Shown here: piece after piece, positions 15,804 to 24,182 of the stretch
How positions within the stretch are numbered: the first letter of the stretch is position 1
How the letters are laid out: the number at the start of each line of letters is the position of its first letter
Assembly (NCBI GenBank): GCA_030828505.1
Contig: JAURCJ010000011.1
Coordinates: 1-33,678, forward strand
From: Alphaproteobacteria bacterium
GTDB lineage: Bacteria > Pseudomonadota > Alphaproteobacteria > TMED109
Direction of reading: 5' to 3'
Length of the DNA: 33,678 nt
Translations under genes and position numbers: made by a program
The notes under the pieces: generated by a model
What the model saw: the letters and a program-made list of their open reading frames with translations, nothing else
Told to the model about the DNA's origin: nothing
Database searches by the model: none

Positions 15804-17672
15804 TTACTGACATGAAAGACATTCTTCATAATCATTCGTGTTTTCTTGTGATATATTATTAGTTGATTGGCCCATATTGGAAACAACATCGGAACGTTGT
15901 ATAGACATAGACCTCAAATAATACATACTTTTAATACCCTTTTTCCATGCTTGAAAATGTATTTGATGTAGATCTTTTTTATGAACATCAGCAGGAATAA
16001 AAACATTCAAAGACTGTGATTGACAAATATAAGGTGTACGTTGTGCAGCTAAATCTATTAGCCAACGTTGATCAACCTCAAAAGCTGATTTAAATACATC
16101 TTTCTCGTGATCACTTAAAAAATCTAAATGCTGAACTGATCCTTTATTGGTAGTAATTGAAGACCAGATCTCATCAGTATCCATATTTTTTTCAGCTAAT
16201 AGTTTTTTAAGATGAGGATTCCTAACATTAAAAGATCCTGATAAAGTCTTTTGAACAAAAGAGTTTCCAGCGGATGGCTCTATTCCTGGTGAAGCTCCAC
16301 CACAAATTATAGAAATAGAAGCAGTTGGAGCTATTGCTAGTTTATTAGAAAACCTCTCTTCTATTCCAAAATCTGCTGCATCAGGACAAGCCCCTTTCTC
16401 TTTTGCTAATAGTTTTGAACTTGCATCAACTTGTTCTCTAATATATTTAAATATTTTTTTATTCCAAGATAGTGCTGTCACAGATTCAATAGGAACATTT
16501 TTTTTCTGAAGGAAGCTTTGAAATCCCATAACACCTAATCCTACACTTCTCTCTCTCATGGCACTATATTTGGCTTTAGCCATTGAATCTGGAGCTCTAT
16601 CAATAAAATCTTGTAATACATTATCTAAAAAACGCATAATATCTTCTATCATACCAGGAACATTCTTCCATTCTTCATATGTCTCTAAATTCAATGAAGA
16701 AAGACAACATACTGCAGTTCTATCATTACCAAACCTATCTTCTCCTGTAGGCAAGGTAATTTCACTACATAAATTTGACATTTTAACTCTCATACCAGCT
16801 AATTTTTGGTGTTGTGGAATATCCGCATTAACCCTATCAATAAATAATAAATAAGGCTCACCGGTTTCTACTCTTGCTGTTAAAATACGTATCCACAAGT
16901 CTCTTGCTGAAACAGTAGTTTGAACTGCACCATCTTTAGGGCTCTTTAAAGCCCATTCTTCATCAGCTTCAACAGCACGCATAAAAGCATCGGGAATAAC
17001 TATACCATGATGCAAATTTAAAGCCTTTCTATTAGGGTCTCCTCCAGTAGGACGTCGCATTTCTATAAATTCTTCAATTTCAGGGTGCCACACAGGCAGA
17101 TAACAAGCTGCTGAACCTCTTCTTAAACTACCTTGACTAATAGCAAGAGTTAAAGAATCCATTACTCTAATGAATGGAATAACCCCTGAAGTCTTTCCAT
17201 TTTTACCATTTTTTCCTACTTTTTCACCAATAGACCTTAAGTTTCCCCAGTAAGAACCTATTCCACCTCCACGTGAGGCTAACCAAACATTTTCATTCCA
17301 TAAATCGACTATACCCTGCAAGCTATCATTGGATTCATTAAGAAAACAAGAAATTGGAAGTCCTCTTTCTGTTCCTCCATTTGATAAAACAGGGGTCGAA
17401 GGCATAAACCATAATCTAGACATATAATCATATATACGCTGAGCATGCGCATCATCGTCAGCAAAATAACTAGCTACTCTGGCAAATAAGTCTTGTGGTG
17501 TTTCATCTGGCATGAGGTATCTATCTTCAAGCGTAGCTTTTCCAAATGCAGTTAAAAGATTATCTCTTTCTGAGTTAATTTCTACAGATTTACCTCTTTC
17601 AACCTGAACTATATTTAACATATCACCTTGGTTTTTGCCTTGATATGTACTTTCTAGACCGCTGCCATCCAT
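15804..17672 (-). CDS. nrdA: Ribonucleoside-diphosphate reductase, alpha subunit (class I)
   Basis: A 622-residue catalytic subunit. It shows the active-site cysteine of PISCFLN (C109), the radical-site motif NLCSE (N300, C302, E304), the CCLSSLNL segment (C322/C323) and the redox-shuttle cysteines at the extreme C-terminus, ECLSCQ (C618, C621). The protein lacks the roughly 90-residue N-terminal ATP-cone of E. coli NrdA, so overall-activity inhibition by dATP is probably missing. GGAG lies 8 bases before the ATG. Upstream are two NrdR boxes and DnaA boxes, so the operon is probably repressed by NrdR and tied to replication. Confidence 0.96.
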   Translation of the reverse strand: MDGSGLESTYQGKNQGDMLNIVQVERGKSVEINSERDNLLTAFGKATLEDRYLMPDETPQDLFARVASYFADDDAHAQRIYDYMSRLWFMPSTPVLSNGGTERGLPISCFLNESNDSLQGIVDLWNENVWLASRGGGIGSYWGNLRSIGEKVGKNGKNGKTSGVIPFIRVMDSLTLAISQGSLRRGSAACYLPVWHPEIEEFIEMRRPTGGDPNRKALNLHHGIVIPDAFMRAVEADEEWALKSPKDGAVQTTVSARDLWIRILTARVETGEPYLLFIDRVNADIPQHQKLAGMRVKMSNLCSEITLPTGEDRFGNDRTAVCCLSSLNLETYEEWKNVPGMIEDIMRFLDNVLQDFIDRAPDSMAKAKYSAMRERSVGLGVMGFQSFLQKKNVPIESVTALSWNKKIFKYIREQVDASSKLLAKEKGACPDAADFGIEERFSNKLAIAPTASISIICGGASPGIEPSAGNSFVQKTLSGSFNVRNPHLKKLLAEKNMDTDEIWSSITTNKGSVQHLDFLSDHEKDVFKSAFEVDQRWLIDLAAQRTPYICQSQSLNVFIPADVHKKDLHQIHFQAWKKGIKSMYYLRSMSIQRSDVVSNMGQSTNNISQENTNDYEECLSCQ

Positions 17673-17726
17673 ACTTTTTCTCCATCTTAATCTAGTAGAA
17701 CTAGATTCTTACGTACATTCATCCAC

Positions 17727-17746
17727 TTATCCACAACTGTGGATAA
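17727..17746. promoter_or_regulatory. Pair of perfect inverted DnaA boxes upstream of nrdA
   Basis: TTATCCACA (17727-17735) and TGTGGATAA (17738-17746) are two consensus DnaA boxes facing each other with a two-base gap. A third near-match, TGGGGATAA, lies at 17752-17760, and a weaker one at 17719-17727. They sit between the NrdR boxes and the nrdA start. DnaA boxes also occur at E. coli nrdAB, where DnaA couples dNTP supply to replication. An origin is not implied: no dnaA, dnaN or parAB genes are near. Confidence 0.75.
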
Positions 17747-17759
17747 TAAAATGGGGATA

Positions 17760-17806
17760 AACACAATATATAGTTGTTTATAAATCTATATTGACAAAAT
17801 ATAGGA
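17760..17806. promoter_or_regulatory. Two NrdR boxes controlling nrdAB
   Basis: Box 1 (17760-17775) reads ACACAATATATAGTTG and matches the full 10-base NrdR core, C-w-A-t-A-T-a-T-w-G, at 17763-17772. Box 2 has the core CAAAATATAG at 17794-17803, with one core mismatch. Core starts are 31 bp apart, three helical turns, which is the spacing at which NrdR binds pairs of boxes. The nrdAB promoter probably overlaps them; -35-like TTGACC and TTGTCA occur on the minus strand here. Confidence 0.8.
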
Positions 17807-17961
17807 TCTGGTCAACTAAAAAATAGATGTAATTAATTATTAATTACATTTTTTACCAAAATAACAATTTTTACAGAACAAATCAAGAACAAATTATACT
17901 TTTAGGTAATTATTTTTCAAATCATTTCAATTTTATTAAAAATAATAATATCTATTATAAT

Positions 17962-19716
17962 ATGCTAAAATTTATCTTAACTATTAATTTTATACTAATG
18001 TTAAATTATAATTGCCTTGCACAAAGCTTTAACAAAACAATTGCAATGCATGGGGCAACATTAAGAAATGATGAAGCGAGAGATACAAAAGTTAATATAA
18101 ATGCCCCCATCAATAAAATACTTAAACTATCAAAAATAGGGACATTTAATAGCTTAAATCCGTATATAATAAAAGGAATTGCCCCACCTGGTATAAAAGG
18201 TTTAATAATAGAATCTCTAATGACATGGAGTCCGGATGAACCCTTCTCTTTATACCCCGGCATAGCTGAAGCAATCAAAACTCCAAAAGATAGAAAATGG
18301 GTAGAATTTAAAATATATGATAATGCAAAATTCTCAGATGGGAAAAGTATAACAAGCGAAGATATAATATTTTCATGGAAAACTCTAAAAGTTTCAGGAC
18401 GTCCGCACACAAGGTCATACTATTCAATGGTAAAAAAATATGAAAAAATAAACGATAAGATAATTAAGTTTTACTTTACGGAAAATAGTAATTTTGAAAT
18501 GCCCCTGATCATTGGCTTAATGCCTATTTTTCATAGTAAATATTGGAGCGACAAAAACTTTACTAAAACAACATTAGACCCCTTCATTAGTTCTGGGCCA
18601 TATAAAATAGATAGGATTGAAACAGGAAGATCTATAACCTATGTAAAAAATGATAATTGGTGGAAAAAGCATAATAAAGATAGCTTAGGTAGATATAATT
18701 TTAAAAGAATAAGATATGATTTTTATAGAGATCAAAATGTAGCATTAGAAGCATTTTTATCTGGTGAATATGATATTACTATAGAGAACGACGCAGTAAG
18801 GTGGAATAATTCTTATCACGAAAATAGCAAAACAAAAATTATAAAAAAAACTTTCACAAAATTATCTCCATCAGGAATAGAAGCTATAATTTTAAACACT
18901 AGAAAACCATTATTTAAAGAGCGAAATGTAAGAAAAGCAGTTTCTTTATTATTCCCATATGAATTTATAAATAAAATCGTAAATCATAGCTTATTAAAAC
19001 AAACATTTGGCCCCTGGGATAATAGTGAACTATCTGCAAGATCAAGCTCTAGTGAAATTGCAAAACAACTACTGTCTAAATATAATGATAGTATAAGTAA
19101 AGATGCTTTAATGGAGATAATAAATAATTCTCATGATGAAAGAAAATCTATCAAAAAAGCTATTAAACTATTAAAAGAATCAGGATGGGAAATAAAAAAT
19201 AAAAAAATGCAACATACACAAACAGGAAAGTCTTTTAGCTTTGAAGTAATTACTAATAGTACTAAAATGGAAAAACTATTATTAATTTGGAAAGACAAGT
19301 TAAAAAAAGTAGGAATAAATTTAAAAATAAGAATAATAGATAGTTCACAATTTCAAAACCGTATCCAAACCTATGATTTTGATAGCATAATTTTTAAATA
19401 TTACATGTCTTTGTCTCCAGGAAACGAACAAGCTATATACTGGGGAAGCTGGGCTGCAGATCAAAATGGATCAAGAAATTATGCAGGAATCAAACATGAA
19501 GCTATAGATGAAATTATTGAAAAAATAACCAATGCTAAAAGTAGAAAACAATTAATTGAATACACCAGAATCCTGGACAGACTTCTTAGAGCTGGAAATT
19601 GGATGGTTCCACTTTTTCATGATCCACTTCACAGAATAGCGTATCATGAATACATTGCTATACCAGAAGAGATTCCATTGTATGGGTTTAATCCATGGAC
19701 AGCTTGGGAAAAATAA
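17962..19716 (+). CDS. ABC transporter substrate-binding protein, family 5 (YejA-like)
   Basis: A 584-residue periplasmic binding protein of the peptide/nickel (SBP_bac_5) family. A signal peptide covers about residues 1-20 (cleavage near NCLA/Q). FNSLNPYIIKGIAPPGIKGL, LMTWSPDEPFSLYPGIAEA, the DGKSITSEDIIFSWKTL signature and the SGPYKI segment match YejA-type proteins, which feed peptide importers. The near-C-terminal WGSWAADQNGSRNYAGI is also family-typical. No permease or ATPase gene is adjacent, so it must work with a transporter encoded elsewhere. No Shine-Dalgarno is visible; TATAAT abuts the ATG, but the signal peptide requires this start. Confidence 0.88.
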   Translation: MLKFILTINFILMLNYNCLAQSFNKTIAMHGATLRNDEARDTKVNINAPINKILKLSKIGTFNSLNPYIIKGIAPPGIKGLIIESLMTWSPDEPFSLYPGIAEAIKTPKDRKWVEFKIYDNAKFSDGKSITSEDIIFSWKTLKVSGRPHTRSYYSMVKKYEKINDKIIKFYFTENSNFEMPLIIGLMPIFHSKYWSDKNFTKTTLDPFISSGPYKIDRIETGRSITYVKNDNWWKKHNKDSLGRYNFKRIRYDFYRDQNVALEAFLSGEYDITIENDAVRWNNSYHENSKTKIIKKTFTKLSPSGIEAIILNTRKPLFKERNVRKAVSLLFPYEFINKIVNHSLLKQTFGPWDNSELSARSSSSEIAKQLLSKYNDSISKDALMEIINNSHDERKSIKKAIKLLKESGWEIKNKKMQHTQTGKSFSFEVITNSTKMEKLLLIWKDKLKKVGINLKIRIIDSSQFQNRIQTYDFDSIIFKYYMSLSPGNEQAIYWGSWAADQNGSRNYAGIKHEAIDEIIEKITNAKSRKQLIEYTRILDRLLRAGNWMVPLFHDPLHRIAYHEYIAIPEEIPLYGFNPWTAWEK

Positions 19717-19836
19717 ATTTAATTTATTGTGTTTTAAATTCTAATTGATTATTACATCTATCAATAACGATTTTTCGTAATAATAAATAAGATAAAAATA
19801 TTAATTAAATTTATTAAAATTACGTTAGAGGAACTT

Positions 19837-20871
19837 ATGTCTTTTAAAGTAAAAATTAAAAATGGGATAGAAATTGAAGTTGATGATGGCAATACAATAC
19901 TTGAGTCAGCTTTGGACCAAGGTATAGATTTTCCTCATGGATGTAGAACAGGAAACTGTGGTGCCTGTAAATCAAAAAAAATTTCTGGTGATATCGAGAT
20001 GTCCCCTTATTCAGAATTTGCACTAGATAAGGATGAAGAAAATCAAGGACTAATTCTTCCATGTAGAGCAGTTCCCTGGAGTGACTGCGAAATTGAAGTT
20101 TTATCTGAAGAACATAATGATGAGACTGAAGCTAATGGAATAGAAATTAAATGTCTCGAATATAAAGTTACAAATATTACAAAAAAGACAAAAGATATTT
20201 TCATCTTAGATCTAAAAATAGGAAATAAAGGCAGTCTAAATTTTAAAGCTGGTCAATATGCCGAGTTGTATATTGGTAATTGTAAAGAAAAACATTTTTC
20301 AATGGCAAACTCTCCTGAAACCTCCAATTTAGAATTTCACATTAAAACATTAGATGGTGGAGAAGTTAGTAATTACGTAAAAAATAAATTAAAAATCGGC
20401 GAAACTGTTAAAGTGAAAGGTCCTTATGGAAATGCCTATCTTAGAGATCGTCATAAAGGGCCAATTATTGCAATAGCTGGCGGAACGGGTCTAGCACCTA
20501 TATTATCCATTATTAAAAACTCCCAAGAAATTAAAATGAAGCAGCCAATTAATATCTATTATGGAGCACAATCTGAAAAAGAATTATATTGCATTGAACA
20601 ATTTGAAATATTTTCAAAAAATAACAAAAATCTAAAATTTTTTCCTGTAGTAGTTGAAGAACCCGAAAATAAGATTGTCAGAAAAGGTTTTGTTACAGAT
20701 GCCATAGTGCAAGATATTAATGATTTTGATGGCTATAAAGCGTATCTTGCTGGCCCTCCTAAAATGGTAGAAGTAGCAGAAGAAATTTTAATTACTAACG
20801 GGATAAGAAAAGTTGATATACACTCAGATGCATTTTATACTCCTTATGATGAAATTAAGGAAAAAAAATGA
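19837..20871 (+). CDS. Oxygenase reductase: 2Fe-2S ferredoxin + FAD/NAD(P)H domains
   Basis: A 344-residue electron-transfer protein. Residues 1-90 are a plant-type ferredoxin with cluster ligands C36, C41, C44 and C76. HFSMANSP (153-160) is the FAD-binding motif, and GGTGLAP (215-221) the NAD(P)H-binding one. This order (ferredoxin first) resembles reductases of phenol or methane hydroxylases, whereas PaaE has the cluster at the C-terminus. It is first of seven co-directional genes; its likely acceptor is the PaaA-like diiron protein two genes downstream. AGAGGA precedes the ATG, and its stop overlaps the next start (ATGA). Confidence 0.9.
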   Translation: MSFKVKIKNGIEIEVDDGNTILESALDQGIDFPHGCRTGNCGACKSKKISGDIEMSPYSEFALDKDEENQGLILPCRAVPWSDCEIEVLSEEHNDETEANGIEIKCLEYKVTNITKKTKDIFILDLKIGNKGSLNFKAGQYAELYIGNCKEKHFSMANSPETSNLEFHIKTLDGGEVSNYVKNKLKIGETVKVKGPYGNAYLRDRHKGPIIAIAGGTGLAPILSIIKNSQEIKMKQPINIYYGAQSEKELYCIEQFEIFSKNNKNLKFFPVVVEEPENKIVRKGFVTDAIVQDINDFDGYKAYLAGPPKMVEVAEEILITNGIRKVDIHSDAFYTPYDEIKEKK

Positions 20872-21812
20872 CTTATAAAAATCTTGAAGGAAGAGTTGCA
20901 TTAATTACTGGAGGAGCTAGAGGAATAGGAAAGGCTATTGCTGAGAGCTTAGCTAAACAAGGAAGTAAAATCATAATAATTGATCCTGGCTATAGTATAA
21001 ATGGGAACCACGATGATAAAAATATAGCTGAAAAAGTATCCACAGAAATTAGTGATAAATTCAAGGTAGAATCTTTAGCTATTACTAAAGATATCTCTGA
21101 CGGAATAGATGTAAAAAATGCTATTGAAGTAATAATTAAAAAATTTAATGGATTGGATATTGTAATTAATAATGCTGCAATAATACGAGATGGTTTTATA
21201 TTTAAGTATGCTTATGAAGATTGGAAAAAAGTTATCGATATAAATCTTACCGGAGCATTTAATATAATTTCCGAATCAAGCAAATACATGAAAGAAAAAG
21301 CTAAAGCAGACAGCAACTATAACTTTGGCAGAATAGTTAATATTATATCTACTGCAGGTATATGGGGCAATTATGGACAGGCTGCTTACGCTTCCGCTAA
21401 GGCCGGATTAATAGCTTTGACAAGAGTGACAGCTTTAGATTTACAAAGATCTAATATTACATGTAATGCCATTGCTCCTTTTGCAGCAACTAGAGTTACA
21501 GAATCTATAAAACCTCAAAATGACGCACAGGCAACCTATAAAAATTCAGCTCTAAAAATTGATGCAAAATATGTTGGTGATTTAACATCTTATTTATCTT
21601 CTGATGACGGGTCAAAATATTCTGGTCAAATCTTTGGTGTAAGAGCTAAAGAAGTATTTTTATTTAACCAATCACGTCCAGTATTTAATTTTGTACGTAA
21701 AGATGATGTTGGACTTGATGATTTAAAAGAAAATTTTGGCAAATATTTTGATGATAACTTGACCAGTTTAGAAACTGATTTGGAAGCTTTTTCAAAGGAT
21801 CCTGTTTTATGA
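20868..21812 (+). CDS. Short-chain dehydrogenase/reductase (SDR)
   Basis: A 314-residue classical SDR. The cofactor motif is TGGARGIG (14-21), NNAA follows at 101-104, and the catalytic set is S161, Y174 and K178 (YASAK). After a standard core of about 250 residues comes a C-terminal extension of about 60 residues (VFNFVRKDDVGLDDLKENFGKY), as in the dehydrogenase part of peroxisomal multifunctional-enzyme-like SDRs acting on CoA esters. It overlaps the reductase gene by four bases. In this operon it may oxidise a dihydrodiol or hydroxy intermediate formed on the CoA-bound ring; that role is inferred from context. Confidence 0.88.
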   Translation: MTYKNLEGRVALITGGARGIGKAIAESLAKQGSKIIIIDPGYSINGNHDDKNIAEKVSTEISDKFKVESLAITKDISDGIDVKNAIEVIIKKFNGLDIVINNAAIIRDGFIFKYAYEDWKKVIDINLTGAFNIISESSKYMKEKAKADSNYNFGRIVNIISTAGIWGNYGQAAYASAKAGLIALTRVTALDLQRSNITCNAIAPFAATRVTESIKPQNDAQATYKNSALKIDAKYVGDLTSYLSSDDGSKYSGQIFGVRAKEVFLFNQSRPVFNFVRKDDVGLDDLKENFGKYFDDNLTSLETDLEAFSKDPVL

Positions 21813-21834
21813 TTAACTTAGATGGAGAAAAATT

Positions 21835-22542
21835 ATGACCTTAGATATTAAAATTCCTCAGGTAAAAACTTGTGAAGACTTAATTGATTACCCTGAGGAA
21901 TATAGAAATGCAATTGTGAAAATAGTAAGAAGTCATGCTGTAAATGAATTATATGGAGCAAGAGTTTTTGATGAGCCAGCTATTGCACTTGCTCCAAATC
22001 CTTATGCTAAATGGCTAACTTGTAGAGTTGCTATGGAAGAATATGGACATCACGTTAGATTTAGAGAACTTGGGCAAAAATTAAATATACCTGAACAAGA
22101 AATGACACCAGAGGGTAAAAACCCACTTTCTATATTTGAATTTCCTTTAGAAACTTGGGCGGAGTTTTGTGTAATTAAACTATTAGCAGACCTTGCTGAG
22201 ATTCTTCAAGTTGAAGATTTACTAGAGTGTTCTTTCCATCCTTTAAAAAGTGTCGCTAGAATGACAATGCCAGAGGAAAAATTTCATGCAAAATTTGGTG
22301 AGGATTTCACAAAAGAACTTATTGCTACAGAACAAGGTAAAAAAGAAATACAAGATGCTATTAATAGATACTACCCCATGCTTCCTGCATTTTTTGGAAG
22401 AGCACAGTCCAAGAATAATGAACTTTATCGAAAATGGGGAATTAAAAAGAGAAAAAATGAAGAAATGTTAGATGATTACTTAAAAATAACTCATGACTTG
22501 GTGGTGAATAAATTAAATTTAGAACTTCCTAGCATTAATTAA
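21835..22542 (+). CDS. PaaA-like diiron protein, candidate aryl-CoA epoxidase
   Basis: A 235-residue ferritin-like protein resembling PaaA, the catalytic subunit of phenylacetyl-CoA epoxidase. Potential diiron ligands are E38, E69 and H72 (EEYGHH), E122, and E148 and H151 (PEEKFH), the two-E-x-x-H layout of the family. The C-terminal LYRKWGIKKRKNEEML resembles the PaaA WGIK..N.E signature. It is shorter than PaaA (about 310), and the PaaB, PaaC and PaaD partner genes are missing. With the oxygenase reductase two genes upstream it probably forms a two-component oxygenase acting on a CoA thioester. It has a clear GGAG Shine-Dalgarno. Confidence 0.78.
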   Translation: MTLDIKIPQVKTCEDLIDYPEEYRNAIVKIVRSHAVNELYGARVFDEPAIALAPNPYAKWLTCRVAMEEYGHHVRFRELGQKLNIPEQEMTPEGKNPLSIFEFPLETWAEFCVIKLLADLAEILQVEDLLECSFHPLKSVARMTMPEEKFHAKFGEDFTKELIATEQGKKEIQDAINRYYPMLPAFFGRAQSKNNELYRKWGIKKRKNEEMLDDYLKITHDLVVNKLNLELPSIN

Positions 22543-22586
22543 ATAATCATATATTCTTAGTTTACAAAACTTTTTAGAGGTAGACT

Positions 22587-23606
22587 TTGAAAACAAATAG
22601 CTTTTATAAAAATATCAGTGATTTAAATATGGCCCCGCTATGGGATGTATTGGCGAGCCTAGTTACTCCAGAACCAAACACCAGAGCACACCCACATATA
22701 TGGTATTGGAAAGACACAAAAAATTATGTATTAGATGCAGGCTCTATTATTAGCGCGGAACAAGCTGAACGTAGAGTTCTTATATTAGAAAACCCTAATA
22801 TGAGAGGAGAGAGTAAGATCACCGATACACTTTATGCAGGGCTTCAATTAATTCTTCCTGGAGAAATTGCCCCCAGTCATAGACATACTCAATCTGCACT
22901 TAGATTTGTAATGCATGGGAATGGGGCCTATACAGCAGTAGATGGAGAAAAAACTATTATGCGTCCCGGAGATTTTATAATTACTCCATCTTGGACATGG
23001 CATGACCATGGCAATGATTCTAATGAACCTATGATTTGGTTAGATGGATTAGATATTCCAATGGTAAATCACTTTTCCGCAAGCTTTGCAGAAAAATTAG
23101 ATGAAAATACTCAAGAATTAAATAAACTAGAAGGAGACTCTCTAGCTAGATATGGTTCAGGACTTTTACCTGTAGACCATAAGTTATTTGAAAATCGTGC
23201 TTCTCCTGTTTTTTCTTATCCATATGACAGAACAAAAGAAGCACTAGACAAAATGAAAAGAACTGATGAATGGGATAAATGCCACGGCCTTAGATTAAAA
23301 TATGTAAACCCTTCTAATGGAGGGCATGCTATTCCTACTATGGCTACATTTATGCAATTAATTCCAAAATCTTTCTCTGGAAACTCTTATAGAAGTACAG
23401 ATGGCACTATATACACTGTAGTAGAAGGTAAAGGCAAAACTAAAATTAATAATCAAGAATTTTCATGGGCAAAAGGAGATATATTTGTAGTACCTCCTTG
23501 GGCAAAAATTAGTCATGAAACTATAGATGAATCAATTTTATTTTCCTTTTCAGATAGACCTGTTCAAGAATTTTTAGGTTTATTTAGAGAAAAAATTTAT
23601 AAATAA
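22587..23606 (+). CDS. Gentisate 1,2-dioxygenase-like bicupin ring-cleavage enzyme
   Basis: A 339-residue bicupin dioxygenase. The N-terminal cupin has the Fe(II) ligands H98, H100 (SHRH) and H139 (WTWHDHG), and motifs LQLILPGEIAPSHRHTQSA, VDGEKTIMRPGDF and ITPSWTWHDHGND that are characteristic of gentisate 1,2-dioxygenase. This enzyme opens 2,5-dihydroxybenzoate to maleylpyruvate. The same family includes salicylate and 1-hydroxy-2-naphthoate dioxygenases, so the substrate should be regarded as probable. The start is TTG, supported by AGAGG six bases upstream. Genes for maleylpyruvate isomerase or hydrolase are not in the window. Confidence 0.88.
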   Translation: MKTNSFYKNISDLNMAPLWDVLASLVTPEPNTRAHPHIWYWKDTKNYVLDAGSIISAEQAERRVLILENPNMRGESKITDTLYAGLQLILPGEIAPSHRHTQSALRFVMHGNGAYTAVDGEKTIMRPGDFIITPSWTWHDHGNDSNEPMIWLDGLDIPMVNHFSASFAEKLDENTQELNKLEGDSLARYGSGLLPVDHKLFENRASPVFSYPYDRTKEALDKMKRTDEWDKCHGLRLKYVNPSNGGHAIPTMATFMQLIPKSFSGNSYRSTDGTIYTVVEGKGKTKINNQEFSWAKGDIFVVPPWAKISHETIDESILFSFSDRPVQEFLGLFREKIYK

Positions 23607-23615
23607 AAATTGGAT

Positions 23616-24164
23616 ATGACCTTAATTTCATTAAATAAAATATCAACTCTTACTTCTGATATTTGTAAAATTAAATGGTTTGCTAATGTAGGAAAAGAAA
23701 TTGATCATAACCTTAACGATAACATTGAGCACTATTGTCAAGCACTAGCTCTTGATACTAAAACAAAACAAGTAAATAATTGGCAAGAGGCTATTGAAAT
23801 TATTAACGATAAGGATTGGAATAAGGTGGCTTGGGAAAAGGAAGAAAAAGAAAAAGAAAATTTACTAAATATCTTATTGAAAAATAAAAATGAAAAAGAA
23901 GTTTTATGTTATTTGCAAGCATTAACAGAAGAATCAACAAAAATAACTGATGCTTTATCTATTGAAGGTTTAGATAAAAATGATGTACAATTTCAATATT
24001 ATTCAAAAGTAGCTGCTGGCTCTGCAGCTATATCTTGTTACCAAGCTGCATTAGCTTTGGCTACTAACCAATTAAGCAGTCATATTTTTATTTCTAAGTA
24101 TGAAATATTTAAATCCGGACATTGGCCACTAGTAATAAAAAATAATATATTTAACATATTTTAA
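23616..24164 (+). CDS. Unrecognised protein of the aromatic operon
   Basis: A 182-residue, probably all-helical soluble protein with no signal peptide or membrane segment. A charged WEKEEKEKENLL helix (around 73-84) leads to a more hydrophobic C-terminal half (SKVAAGSAAISCYQAALALA) and ends FKSGHWPLVIKNNIFNIF. I recognise no family. It lies nine bases after the dioxygenase gene and 18 before the ligase, so it is part of the operon. A structural subunit of the diiron oxygenase (in place of PaaC) or a pathway accessory protein are both possible. ATG at 23616 is chosen; a TTG at 23610 is equally open, and neither has a Shine-Dalgarno. Confidence 0.6.
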   Translation: MTLISLNKISTLTSDICKIKWFANVGKEIDHNLNDNIEHYCQALALDTKTKQVNNWQEAIEIINDKDWNKVAWEKEEKEKENLLNILLKNKNEKEVLCYLQALTEESTKITDALSIEGLDKNDVQFQYYSKVAAGSAAISCYQAALALATNQLSSHIFISKYEIFKSGHWPLVIKNNIFNIF

Positions 24165-24182
24165 TTAAGAAATAAAATTATA

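Noticed and set aside
17719-17806. DnaA-box cluster read as a replication origin
   Set aside because: Only about four boxes, no neighbouring origin genes, and the position directly ahead of nrdAB fits gene control.
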